A stretch of 45,455 bases of DNA from Parvularia atlantis. Lineage: Eukaryota; Opisthokonta; Rotosphaerida. Positions within the stretch are counted from its first letter, which is position 1. Each line of letters begins with the position of its first letter. The notes under the pieces are model-generated. The model saw nothing but the letters and a program-made list of their open reading frames with translations. It was not told where the DNA came from and did no database searches. Location of the stretch: NCBI GenBank assembly GCA_943704415.1, contig CALSCO010001249.1, forward strand, positions 1-45,455, in the 5' to 3' direction. The position numbers and the translations under genes were made by a program. Positions 1 to 12,509 of the stretch are shown here, in pieces.

Positions 1-23
1 CCCCCCCCCCCCCCCCCCCCCCC
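1..23. repeat. poly-C run at left contig edge
   Basis: The window opens with 23 C. Read on the minus strand it is a G run lying 7 bases inside an intron that starts with GTGCGG at 36-31, so it is intronic sequence of the AP-2 alpha gene. The contig probably stops here because the homopolymer could not be assembled. Confidence 0.9.
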
Positions 24-36
24 GTTGCCGCCGCAC

Positions 37-3000
37 CCGCGCCGACAAAGTTGGCCGGGTTCGGGTCGACGCCGTCAAGCACGGCAAACTGGAACGCGAT
101 CAGCACCTGCGCGCGCGAGATTGAGACGGATTGCACGGTGCGCGCGCACTGGGCCGCCCGCACGTTGCGGATAAAGTCGCCCGTGGCGTTGGCCGAGACG
201 CGGATGTCTTTGATCGTCTCGCGCTGGTTCTCGTTACCGATCTGCTTCCATCGCCCGAAAAAGTCGGTGGCGTTGAGCTGCACAGGCATGACGAAGCGCG
301 CGATCGTCACGGGCAGCCGCACGACGATGCGGCGTGCCCCGCCGCCGCCGAGGATGTACGAGAACGCGACCAGGGGCGCCTGCGCCGCACACGCGCTTGC
401 TCAGCATTCAGCGCGACATGCAGCGCGCCCACATACCTCGGCAAACTCGGCCTCGCAGTTGGCCAGGAGGATGTGCACGTTCTGCGCCGCGGGAGCGATC
501 TGCGCTGGCGCGGCCTGCTGCACCTGGAATGACAGGCCCGCGATCGGCGCGACGCTGACCGCAAAGTTGCCCAGCGGCTGCTGCGACTTGTTGCCGATGT
601 AGAGCGCGATGCGCGCGGCGGTTCCCTGGCGTGGGCGGCGAGTGAGCGACGCGTTCAGCGGCCCGTCGGGGGCGCGCACTTTGTACTCGGACTTGAGGCC
701 GATCTGCACCTGGTCGTCCTCAAACAGCACGCCGTCCGTGCGCACCAGCAGCTGCAAGAACCACTTCTCCGAGCCCGGCGTGACGCCTGCGCCCGTCTGT
801 CAGCACCTCCCCACGCACGGGCCCCGCAGCACGTACCGCCCGCTGCCGGTGACTGCGCCGCTGGCTGCGGCGCGCCCAGGCCGAGCAGGTCCTCGAGCTC
901 GGCCGCCTGCGACTTGGGCGGCGAGGGCTTTGCCGGCGAGCCGTTGCCGAGCAGGTCTGCGGCGGAGTCACCGAGTGCTGCGCGCGTTATAGCGACGGGC
1001 GCACGCACCGTCGACCATGGCCGGCGCCGCGGCGCGCTGCTGCGGCGGCGTGGACGACGACGACGCGGGCGAGGCGCGCTCCATGTTGGGCGACGCGCGT
1101 CTGCGCATTGCGGTCGTGTCAGCAGCGACGCCCCCCCGGGGGGGGGGGGGGGGGGGGGGGGCGATCACGCACGTCTCGGCGCCGCCAAACTGCGTCAGTT
1201 TGGTCTTGGGGCGCTGCGCGCCCTGCTGCTCGCGGTCACGCGGGCGCACGCGCTTGTCGGTCGTATCGCCCTCCTTCTTCATCACGAGCGAGACCTGCGC
1301 CGCGGCCGAGCTCGTCAGCGGCGGCAACGCGGGTGCAGGCGCGGGCTCACCAGTGCCGACTCCTTGCGCTCCTCGAACGGCGGCATCTCCTCGCACACGA
1401 GCTCAAGCAGGTGCGCGGGCGAGCGCGCGATGGCCAGGTACTCGGCCGCGCGCTGCTGCACCTCGACGTCGAGCACCGTCGCGTACTGCTTGAAGACCTG
1501 CTCGACCTGTGCACGCGTGTGCGCGGTCAGTCGCGAAGTGCGAGGGTGCAACGCGCACGCACGTCCTCGCGAATTTCCGGGAACAGGTTAAGCAGCTTGA
1601 TGTAGGACGAGAGCAGGAGCGCGCGCGTGCCGAGGGCGCACACGGGGAACTTGGAGTGCAGCGCGCGGAACTGCTCGCGCGGCGACGAGCCCGGCTGCGC
1701 GACGCGAGGTGTGTCAGCAGCGCACGCGTCCGCACGGCGGCCCGGGGCGCGCCTCGTTGGCGATGTAGTCACCAAACTCGCCCAGGATGTAGCCCGCGAC
1801 CTTGACCGCGGTCTCGTGCCAGGTCGGCGAGTTGAGCGCCTGTCACACGGATGAGCAGACTGCGATGCCCGCCCGCCGCAGCGCACCTGGAACACCGTGC
1901 GCGCCGCGTACGCCTGCAGGTTCGGGTTGTTGATGACGATCTGCACCACGCGGTACCAGACCTCCTCCGACACGTGGTCGCCCGCGCTCGAGATCAGCTG
2001 CAGGATCACGTCGACGTACCTGCCAGCGCGTGAGCGCGCGGCGGCGGCACGGCAGGGTCGATACGAACCACGAGTACTCCGTGGCGAAGCGCTCGGCCAG
2101 GATGGCGATCTTGAGCACGAGCTCCTCGCGGATGGCGTAGTCGGCGATGCCGAGGTAGTTGAGCAACCTGCGTCGCGCGCGCCGGCGTGTCAGTGCGCGG
2201 CCGCGGCGAAATGAAGCGTGCGCGCTCACTCGGCCACGATGCGCTTGCTGTTGGACGAGTCGCACATCGTGTAGAGCAGGTCGAGCGCTTGGCGGCGCAC
2301 CGAGATGTCGCGGTCGCGTAGGGCCTTGCCCATCGGCAGCGGTCAGCGTCCAGGCCGCGGGTGCACGCGCTCGCGCGCTGCGCACCTGCATGATTGTGTC
2401 GGTGTGCTGCTTGATGCCGTCGAGGCTGTCGACCGCTGCGCGTGTGCGCGCACAAGAACGTTCGGCTCCGCAGCACCACTAAGGATGCGCAACGCACCCG
2501 CGGCAAAGTTGGCCATCGTGCCCAGGCCGAGGTAGCGCAGGTTTGACTCCTTGTGCGAGATGAACTTGCCGAGCAGCACCGTGCCGCGCTTGACCAGGTC
2601 CGAGTCCGGGTCGAGGTAGATGGCCAGGTTGAGCGCCTTCCAGTGGCCTCGCACGTGAGCAATCGCGTCGACGTCGCAACCGCGCACCTCAAACACAACC
2701 GCGTTCGCCGCGTTCATCGCGTTAAACGAGCGTGCGACGTCGGACGGCTCGGCCGAGGCCTTGTTGACAATCGTGAACAGGACGCGGTTGATCTGCTGGC
2801 GCAGCGAGTCGTCCGCTGCGTTGTCACGACGGTCAGACGGGCGGGCGTCGTCGGCGGCAGCGGGGGACGCAGCGCACTCGGCGGCGGGTAGTATTGCAGC
2901 AGGCGCAGGAGCTTGACCTGCAGCCACGGGTTGGACACCTGGTAGTATTCGTAGTCGCCCGCGTGCTCGGACGTGAGCTGCTCGAGCGGCGTCAGCGGGG

Positions 3001-4070
3001 AGGGCCGCATGTGCCAGGCCGCGCGGGAACGCACCCGCGCCAGGCGCGCGATCGCCTTGGGCACGCACGCGCGGTACTCGGTCGGGTAGTCCTGGGCCAG
3101 CGCGAGCACGAGCGAGACCGCCGAGGTCACCACGCCCTGGTCGTTCTCGTCCTGTGCAACATCAGCGTTCCGTGCAGCAGGCGCGCCGTCGCCGGCACGC
3201 ACCAGCAGCGCCACGACGCGATCGGCCCAGTCGCTGCCGGGGAGCACGTCCGGGTTCTTGCGGTAGAGGCGCAGCAGGCACAGCGCGGCCTTCTTTTTGA
3301 TCGCGCCCTTCATGCCACTGCGGCGGGCATGAGTGCGCACGCCTTGGGCGCGCGGCGCACGCCACGCACGGCGAAAACAAGAGCTTCTGCACGTCGGGCG
3401 TGAGCGCCTCCGACATCTCGCGGCCGCCGATGGACGCGATGGCCGACAGCGCGAGGCAGATGAAAACCTGCACGAGAGGTCAGCGTGGTTGGCCGCGGGT
3501 GGGCGTGCAGCGTTGCCGCGCCTCGTTGTTGCTCATCAGGTCCTGGCGGATCGAGTTGACGACGATGCGCACGAGCTCGCTCTGCTCCGTCAGCAGCAAG
3601 GTCACGGCGAGGTAGCCCTGCGCACGTGCGCGCGCGGATTGTGAGCCGCACGAACCGCTTCTCGCGCGCGCGCGCGCGCGCCTCGCGACGCACGATCTGC
3701 TTCTCGGTGTAGGTCGTGCCAGTGATGAGCTTGACCGACTCGACATGCCCAAAGTCGACGTCCCAGCCGAGCATGTACATGTACAGGAGCTTGCACACGT
3801 ACTTCTTCTTGTCGTAGCTGCTGAGCTTGCCGTCTGTCGCACACGCGCCTCAGTCACCCCCCAGCACGGCACGGCACCGCGCCGCACCCTTGAAATGCGC
3901 GAGGATGTTGGCCTTCTCCTTGTTGATGCGCTTCTCCTCCTCCTCGCGCGAGCGCGCTGCGGACGGCGTGCGCGGCGTCGCACGCGGTCAAGGGGGGGAG
4001 CGCCGCCGCGCGGATCTCCCGCACCGGCGCGGATGTCGCTGATGAAGACCTGCAGACCGCGCATCGCCAT
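37..4070 (-). CDS. AP2A1: AP-2 complex subunit alpha (alpha-adaptin), 3' end missing
   Basis: Large subunit of the AP-2 clathrin adaptor, which binds PI(4,5)P2, cargo and clathrin accessory proteins at the plasma membrane during endocytosis. The start at 4070 gives [15 protein letters not shown], matching the family N-terminus (MRGLxVFISDIR). The first exons are 4025-4070, 3888-3956, 3694-3833 and 3522-3617. Trunk motifs follow in order: [105 protein letters not shown] and [15 protein letters not shown] linker and the appendage domain ([18 protein letters not shown] near 720) come next. The last exon seen ends at 37 in [11 protein letters not shown], so only roughly the last 50 residues are off the window. 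One intron (3468-3521) appears to use a GC-AG boundary. A C/G homopolymer lies in an intron at 1131-1161. Identification is firm; some exon edges are approximate. Confidence 0.93.
1131..1161. repeat. C7G24 homopolymer block in AP-2 alpha intron
   Basis: Seven C followed by 24 G on the plus strand. It sits inside an intron of the alpha-adaptin gene (sense strand: donor GTGCGTGATCG, then the C run, then CTGAC and a CAG acceptor just before codons of the linker). Confidence 0.85.
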
Positions 4071-4246
4071 GGCTGCGGGCGGCGGGTGCGGCGGGCGGCG
4101 GGCGGGCGGCGGTGTGGGGCGCGGCTGCGAGGCGCGAGGCGGTCAGCGGGCCGCGCGCTCACGGACAACGGTGGAGGGGCACCGGCAACGAGCGAAACGG
4201 TAATTGTGGCTGATACAGACTGCGCTCAAGTTGTGCTTCTGTTGTT
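4071..4246. promoter_or_regulatory. spacer between MYST stop and AP-2 alpha start
   Basis: A 176 bp head-to-tail spacer. It must hold the MYST 3' end and the AP-2 alpha promoter. It is G-rich on the plus strand near 4075-4135; I see no further element. Confidence 0.4.
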
Positions 4247-6246
<2,000 letters not shown>

Positions 6247-6493
6247 GCGCGTGCGCGCTCGCGCGGTTGCTGTGGCCGTCTGCGGCGCGTGTGTGCGCGA
6301 AGGTGTCAGACGTGTGTCTTTCCCTCTCTGCGAACCGCTGCGTGGCACGGCCACGCTACACCGCAGCGCAGCACCTGCCCAGCCCCGCACCCGCCCAGCC
6401 GCGCGCCCTGCAGCCCGGCCGCGCGCCCGACGCCGAGCCACGCCTGCACGTCCACATTGTGCGTTTACGCGGCGCCGCCTTGCCGAACCCAAC
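6247..6493. promoter_or_regulatory. divergent intergenic promoter, MYST / MECR
   Basis: A 247 bp spacer between two divergent start codons (6246 minus, 6494 plus). It must contain both promoters. A pyrimidine stretch lies near 6317-6330. I see no TATA or CCAAT box. Confidence 0.5.
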
Positions 6494-8034
6494 ATGCTGG
6501 CGATGCGCCGCGCGCTTTTCTCGACCGCGGCCCGGCGCGTCCCCGCCGCGCTCGTGTACGACACGCACGGCGCGCCCGAGGACGTGCTGCGCGTGCGAGA
6601 GCTCGGCGCGGACGAGCTGCGGCTGCGCGACGCGCACGATGTGCTCGTGGAGGCGCGCACGCGCGGTTTGCGTCCTCCCGGCCGTGCTGACACCACAGCG
6701 CGCCAGATGGTCCTCGCGCCGGTCAACCCAGCCGACATCAACCAGATCCAGGGCGTGTACCCGGTCAAGCCGCAGCTGCCGGCCGTGGTGCATGCTGTCA
6801 CGCTTCGCGGCAGACACGGGCACTCATGCGGCGCCAGGGCGGCAATGAGGGCTTTGGGCGCGTGGCGCAGGTCGGCAGCGGCGTCACAACGCTGCGGCCC
6901 GGCCAGTGGGTCATCCCGTCGCAGGCCGGTGCGCACGATGAGCGCGCTGGGCACCAGGAGCCGAACCGTCCGCAGGGGCAGGCACGTGGCGCACGCACGC
7001 CGTGTTCCGCGCCGAGCACCTCCAGCCGCTCCCGGCCGACATCGCGCCCGAGTTTGCGGCCACCGTGAGCGTCAACCCGTGCACGGCGTACCGCATGCTC
7101 GAGGTGCGGCCGCACTGTGCATGGGCAGGGGCGCGCAGGCTGACGCTGGCCCGTGCGTGCGCAGGACTTTGAGCGTCTCGAGCCCGGCAGCGTCGTGATC
7201 CAGAACGCGGCCAACAGCGGCGTGGGCCTGTCGGTGGTGCAGCTTGCGCGCGCGCGAGGCCTGCATACGATAAACGTCGTGCGGAAGCGGTGCGACTGGG
7301 TGCGGTGCGCACGCGGCGCGCTGACGAATATGCGCACGCACAGGTCCGGGCTGGACGTGCTCGTGCGCGAGCTGACGGCGCTCGGGGCCAGCGCGGTGGT
7401 GACCGATGACGAGCTCGCGGTGACGCCGAGCATGGTCAAGGTGTGTGCGCGTGCCCCGCCACGCGCACGCGACTCACGCACCGCGCACAGCTGATGCAGG
7501 AGCGCGGGTGGGGCGCACCGCGCCTCGCGCTCAACGCGGTCGGCGGCCGCAGTGCGACGGACCTGGCGCGGCTGCTGGCGTGCGTAGAGTCTGTGGCCGC
7601 CCTGCCACCTGAGCGCCCGCGGCGGCTGCAGGCCCGGCGGGACGATGGTCACGTACGGGGCCATGTCGAAGCAGCCCGTGACGGTGCCGAACGCGCTGCT
7701 GATCTTCAAGGCGCACACAAGGGGCGGCACGCGCACGCACAGGGCTGGCTGACGGCGCATGCGGCGCAGGACGTGCGGCTGCGCGGCTTCTGGATGACGC
7801 ACTGGACGTCGACGCACACCGCCGCCCAGCGCGCGGCGATGCTTGAGGAGCTGGCGGCACTGCACCGGTGCGGGGCGCCGGGCCTGCGCGCGCCCGGTCG
7901 CGGCTGAAGCTGGTCGCAGGCGCGGCCTCTTTGCCCTGCCGACGCACGCGCGCCCGCTGGCCGAGTTCCGCGACGCCCTCGCCACCGCACAGCAGCCGCA
8001 TCCGAGCACTAAGCAGCTCCTTAACATGAGTTAG
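6494..8034 (+). CDS. MECR: mitochondrial trans-2-enoyl-CoA/ACP reductase
   Basis: NADPH-dependent last step of mitochondrial type II fatty acid synthesis, which supplies lipoate and supports respiratory assembly. The start at 6494 gives [17 protein letters not shown], a typical mitochondrial presequence. Exons then encode the medium-chain dehydrogenase/reductase fold: [40 protein letters not shown], the structural part [17 protein letters not shown], the cofactor motif [51 protein letters not shown] and LRGFWMTHW. The last exon ends [11 protein letters not shown], like the family C-terminus. Length about 365 residues, normal for the family. The stop at 8032-8034 lies 23 bp before the NDUFA9 start. 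Zinc ligands are not expected in this family and none are seen. Confidence 0.92.
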
Positions 8035-8057
8035 CCAACAGACACTTCCAGAAGAAA

Positions 8058-9687
8058 ATGCTGCACACGTCTCTGCGCCGCTCGGCGTCGACGGCGGCGG
8101 CTGTGCCCGCGCCCGCAGGCCACGCGGCGCTGGTGCGCGACGCGGGTGCAAGGTGGGAGAGCCGCGTGCTCAGCCGCGGCACAGGCGCAGGCCAAGAAGG
8201 GCCGCATCGAGACCGTCATCAAGTACGGGCCCGGCGGCCGCTCGTCCGTCTCGGGCTTGACGGCCACCGTGCGCGCACGCTCCAGCGCGGCCGGCCACGC
8301 TGACCGCAACCGCCCGCACACACAAGGTCTTTGGCAGCACGGGCTTCCTCGGCCGCTACGTCGTCAACCGCTTCGGCCGTGTCGGCTCGCTTGTGCTGTG
8401 CCCGTACCGCGGCGACGAACACGACTGGCGGCACCTGAAGCAGATGGGCGGTGCGCGCTGCGCGCATTGCGGGCGTGCTCGCTCACACGCGACGGCGCGC
8501 CCCCGCAGATCTCGGCCAGATCAACGCGGCCTTTTACAACCCGCGCGACAAGAGCGACATCCAGCGCATGGTCGCCCACTCCAACGTTGTGTTCAACCTG
8601 ATCGGCCGCACATACGAGGTCCGTGCCCGCGTCGCGGCCCCGCCGGCCGTACCCTGACCGGCCGCGCACGCGCACGTGCCGCAGACCAAGAACTTTTCGT
8701 TCGCGGACGTGCACGTGCGCATCCCCACGCTCATCGCCAAGGCCGCGGCCGAGGCCGGCGTGACGCGCCTGATCCACGTCTCGGCCCTGGGCGCGGCCGA
8801 GGACTCGCCCTCGGTCTTCCTGCGCAGCAAGGTCAGTGGGCGCGCGTGCGTCATGAGGACGTAGGTGTTGAGCGGGCGCGGCGCCGCAGTGGGAGGGAGA
8901 GCAAGAGGTGCGCGCGGCCTTCCCCGGCGTGACCATCGTGCGGCCGGCGTCGATATTTGGGCACGAGGGCCGCTTCCTGCACCAGATGGCTTGTGCGTGC
9001 GCCCGTTGCGCCTTGCTTGCCGCTGAGCGCGTCGCACCGCCACGACGCAGACCTGCACTTCCAGCCGCTCGTCTACGGCGACCCGCTCGTTAACGAGGGC
9101 AAGACCGAGTTCCAGCCGGTCTACGTCGCCGACGTCGCCGAGGCGCTCATACGGATAATGAAGGACGGCGAGACTGGCGGCCTGACTTACGAGCTGCTGG
9201 GGTGCGTATGCCGTCGCGTGCAAGAGCGCGCAGGCGTGCTAACCGGGCGCGCGCACACAAAAGGCCCAAGCGCTACGCGTATCTGGACCTGCTCGAGATG
9301 TTTTCAGAGGTGGCCAAGCGCCCGATCAACCCCATCAACTACCCGCCGGCGCTGCTGCGGTGCGCACTATGGTCGCCTGGACAGCGGCTGATGCACGCGA
9401 GGGCGCAGGGGGCTGGTGAACGTGCTCAGCAAGCTGCCGCCGGCGCCCAAGATCTCGCCGGAGGACCTCGTGCGCGTGCGTGTGCCGGCGGCCACAGCGC
9501 CCGTCGTGCGGCTGATCGTGCGCGCAGCTCGAGCTGGACGAGCAGCCGACAAACCAGCCCGGCTTTGATGCGCTGGGGATCGTGCCCGCGACGCTCGAGC
9601 AGCACGCGCTGGACCTGCTGCGGCGCTACCGCTCGGGCGCGTACTACGACGAGCCGGCGGACGCGCGCCTCGCCCGCGAAGAGGACT
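8058..9687 (+). CDS. NDUFA9: NADH:ubiquinone oxidoreductase 39 kDa subunit (complex I)
   Basis: Accessory subunit of mitochondrial complex I with an atypical short-chain dehydrogenase fold that binds NADPH at the matrix/membrane arm junction. The ATG at 8058 opens [15 protein letters not shown], a presequence. Downstream exons give [18 protein letters not shown], the nucleotide-binding loop [91 protein letters not shown] and [16 protein letters not shown]. The C-terminus is [14 protein letters not shown] with TAG at 9685-9687. Around 370 residues, typical for the family. It is separated from the MECR stop by only 23 bp on the same strand, so the two could share a transcript or have overlapping transcript ends. 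Confidence 0.93.
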
Positions 9688-9760
9688 AGACTACTACGGG
9701 GGACGCAGCAGTCTTAGTGAGCCGACTTGTCAGCATGGCCGCGGAGACTGGTTATCATTA

Positions 9761-9892
9761 GTGGCGGTGTGCGGTGCGTGTGAGCGACTGGCGAGGCGCA
9801 CACAAGGCAGGCGAGAGAGTGCGTGACCATGCAGCGCCGGAGGCGGGTAGTGATGGATGGGTAAGTGGCTGTAGGCTCAGTGAACTCAACGG
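9761..9892 (+). repeat. left arm of imperfect inverted repeat
   Basis: Pairs with 10136-10275 on the opposite strand. Starts GTGGCGGTGTGC and ends GAACTCAACGG. A core of about 27 bases (from 9773) is identical in both arms. The arms differ by scattered substitutions and three small indels. No target-site duplication is visible at the outer ends. Confidence 0.8.
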
Positions 9893-10135
9893 AGAGCCTG
9901 AACGTGCGAGTTCGCAGCGGCGCGGCAGCGGCAGGTGGGAGTCGGAAAGAGAAAGAGGGAGGGGGCAGCGAGCGGAGGAGAAAGCGGTGCGAGCATGCAC
10001 CGCGCAGCAGGTGGCCGATGGACGTCGCGATGAGGCCACGCAGATCGGGTGTGCGCCCGCCCGCGCCGCACCCGCCACACCGTGCCCAGCGGCGCGCCCG
10101 CCGCCTGCCGCCCGTCGTGGCACGCACGCGCACTC

Positions 10136-10275
10136 CCGTTGAGTTCACCACAGCGTACAGCCACTTACCCACCGAGCACTACCCGCCCTGGCTACACGGT
10201 CTCGCCTGCCTTGCGCGCGCCTCGCCAGTCGCTCACACGCACCGCGCCCCCTCGCCCACCACCGCACACCGCCAC
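10136..10275 (-). repeat. right arm of imperfect inverted repeat
   Basis: Reverse complement starts GTGGCGGTGTGC and ends GAACTCAACGG, like the left arm, with an extra stretch of about 17 bases near the outer end and a deletion of about 13 near the middle. The loop between the arms is 243 bp. It ends 18 bp before the proposed start codon of the next gene. Confidence 0.8.
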
Positions 10276-10293
10276 ACTGCGGCCGCACCCGGT

Positions 10294-12410
10294 ATGGCAC
10301 GTGACCCACGCCGCCCGGTCACAACCAAGCAGAACCTCCTCGAGCGCCTTTGCGCGTGTCATTCAGCAGTGCGGTGCGGGCCGTGCCGCGCGGCGGGCCC
10401 ACGGGCCTGACGCGCAGCAGGCGTCGACTATGAGAGCCGGCCGATCATCGTTGTCTCGGCCAGCAACCTGCCCAGCCCGGCTGAGGCAAGCTACAACGAG
10501 CTGCTGCGGTGCGCCCGTCACGCACGTAGTGGGAGGCCTGACAGGCGCGCCCAGGTACATGACGCAGCAGCTGGACCCGGTCGTCGAGAGTGACTACGTC
10601 ATGGTCTTCTTTTACACGGGTATGGTGCACAAGCCGACGTGGTCGTGGATCAAGGAGGCCTACTCAGTGCTCGACCGCAAGTGCGTCCGTCACGCGACCG
10701 CGCCGCCCGTCTCCGCTGACGCACAGGCGGCAGGTACAAGAAGAACCTCAAGGCGATCTACGTCGTGCACCCGACGCTGTGGCACCGCCTGCTGATGAGG
10801 ATCATCGAGGTCTTTGTGAGGTGCCGTCGGACCGCAGCACCATCCTGCGCTCGCGCCTATGCCACGTCGCGCAGCAACAAGGTTGTGCGCAAGATCGTGT
10901 ACATCCACCACCTCGCCGACATCGACAAGCACCTCCCGCTCAAGCAGATCTACGTGCCCGACGCCGTGCTCGAGTGCGTCGCCCGATTGCGCCGTGGTAG
11001 CGCTCGCTCACGGCGCCATCCGCACACAGCTACGAAAAGCAGCGCCGTCCCGCGTCGATCGCCGGCGCGGCGTCGGGCAGTGCGGCGGCGGCGGGCTCGA
11101 CGGCAGCGGCGGCGCTGCCCACGGCGCAGTTTGGCGTCACGCTGGACGTGCGTGCTGGGCCGCGCGCCGGCGCAGCGTCTTACATTACACGTGAACGGCA
11201 GGCGCTCGCGCGCGACGAGGCCGGCGTGCCGCGTTTCGTCTCGCTCCTGACCGAGCACATCCGCAAAGAAGGCCTCGACGTCGAGGGCATCTTCCGACGG
11301 TCGCCCAGCTCGGTGCAGTTGCAGGAGGTTAAGGCGGCGGTGAACCGCGGTGCGTGTGGCGGTGGCAGCCGCTGCGGGTGGCAAGAGCCCAACCGCCCGT
11401 ACAGGCCAGCCCGTCAACCTGGCCGACTACGACATCCACGTTGCGGCCGTGCTGCTCAAGATGTTTCTGCGGGAGCTGCCGTCGACTGTCTTCCCGGAGC
11501 AGCTGCACGAGGCCATCCTGGCGTTGAACTGTGCGCGTTGCTGTGCTCTCCTGCAGGCACGCTCACCCTGCGCGGCAGCGCTCGAGAATGAGGCCGAGCG
11601 GCTTCGTATGACGCCGCGACTGATAGCGTCGCTGCCACCGCTGCACGCGGCGCTGCTGGCCCATCTGCTCGCGTTCCTGCGCGACGTCGCGCGGCACAGC
11701 GATAAGAACCTGATGACGTCACAGAACCTCGCGATCGTGTTTGGGCCCAACGTCGTGCCGTTCTCGGTCGTGACGGCGAGCCAGGTGCGCGCGCCGTTTG
11801 GCTGCGACAGCGTGCTAGGCATCTGATCGCGGCGGGGCCAGGGCGCGGCCGTGAACCTGGTGCGGCGGCTGATCGACCACGACGAGCTCGTCATCTCGTG
11901 GCCGGTGCACGATGCCGCAGCGCTGCCCGTGCACGAGCCTGTGCAAGTGCAGCAGATGACCGAGCCAGTGGCTGTGCGCAAGCCTGTGCCTGTGCATGAG
12001 TTCCTGGCTGTGCACGAGCCTGTGGCTGTGCGCGAGCCGGAGCCAGCGCAGCCGGAGCCAGTGCAGCCAGAGCCAACCCAGCCAACCGAGCCGAGCCAGC
12101 CGGAGCCAGAGCCAACCCAGCTAGAGCCAACCCAGCCAGAGCCAGTGCAGCCAGAGCCAACCCAGCCAGAGCCAGCGCAGCCGGAGCCAGCGCAGCCGGA
12201 GCCAGTCCCGATCGCCGAGATTCGCAAGGCCGCCGCCGTCATGGCCGCCGCCGAGGCCGAGCAGGTGCAGCTGCTGCAGGTGCGCTGGTGTGAGCACGGC
12301 GATCAGGCCTGACGCGCGCGCGCGAGCAGGAGGCGCAGGCGAACGTGGACCGGCTGGCCGACGAGGAGGCGGCGCACGTGTTTGAGGTCGCCGTCGCCGC
12401 GCAGACGCGG

Positions 12411-12444
<34 letters not shown>

Positions 12445-12485
12445 AGGCGCAGGCAGACAGTGCCGCGCCACCGTCGCCCGCGTGA
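10294..12485 (+). CDS. CRAL-TRIO (Sec14/BCH) - RhoGAP protein, p50RhoGAP/ARHGAP1-like
   Basis: GTPase-activating protein for Rho/Cdc42 proteins with an N-terminal lipid-binding module. The CRAL-TRIO part has YESRPIIVVSASNLP, QQLDPVVESDYVMVFFYTG, AYSVLDRKYKKNLKAIYVVH, RKIVYIHHLADIDKHLPLKQ. The RhoGAP domain begins near 11200: GVPRFVSLLTEHI, GLDVEGIFRRSPSSVQLQEV with the arginine finger in GIFRRS, VAAVLLKMFLRELPSTVFP, and SDKNLMTSQNLAIVFGPNVV. A tail of EPxQPEP repeats (about 12030-12210) and a QEQA repeat follow before TGA at 12483-12485. About 590 residues. The first exon (MARDPRRPVTTKQNLLERL) is my least certain part because the upstream inverted repeat abuts it. Known p50RhoGAPs lack this Pro/Glu/Gln tail. 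Confidence 0.85.
12030..12210 (+). repeat. coding EPxQP repeat
   Basis: Tandem short repeat in the C-terminal tail of the CRAL-TRIO/RhoGAP protein. Units read EPAQP, EPVQP or EPTQP with small variation. It is followed at 12414-12455 by a QEQA hexanucleotide-type repeat. Both keep the reading frame. Confidence 0.8.
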
Positions 12486-12509
12486 GCTCACTTTCCATAT
12501 GTTTAAGCG

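Larger units (their letters stand above)
9688..10293. other. 606 bp intergenic region containing a large inverted repeat
   Basis: Non-coding spacer between NDUFA9 and the CRAL-TRIO/RhoGAP gene. Most of it is the foldback described at 9761-10275. Open frames cross it on both strands but they show no recognisable domain and are broken up by the arm differences, so I do not call a gene. Confidence 0.6.

Noticed and set aside
9714-10172. Protein-coding gene on the minus strand across the inverted repeat
   Set aside because: The frame has no recognisable domain, is Arg/Pro-rich as random GC-rich frames are here, and its similarity to the other arm comes from the inverted repeat.
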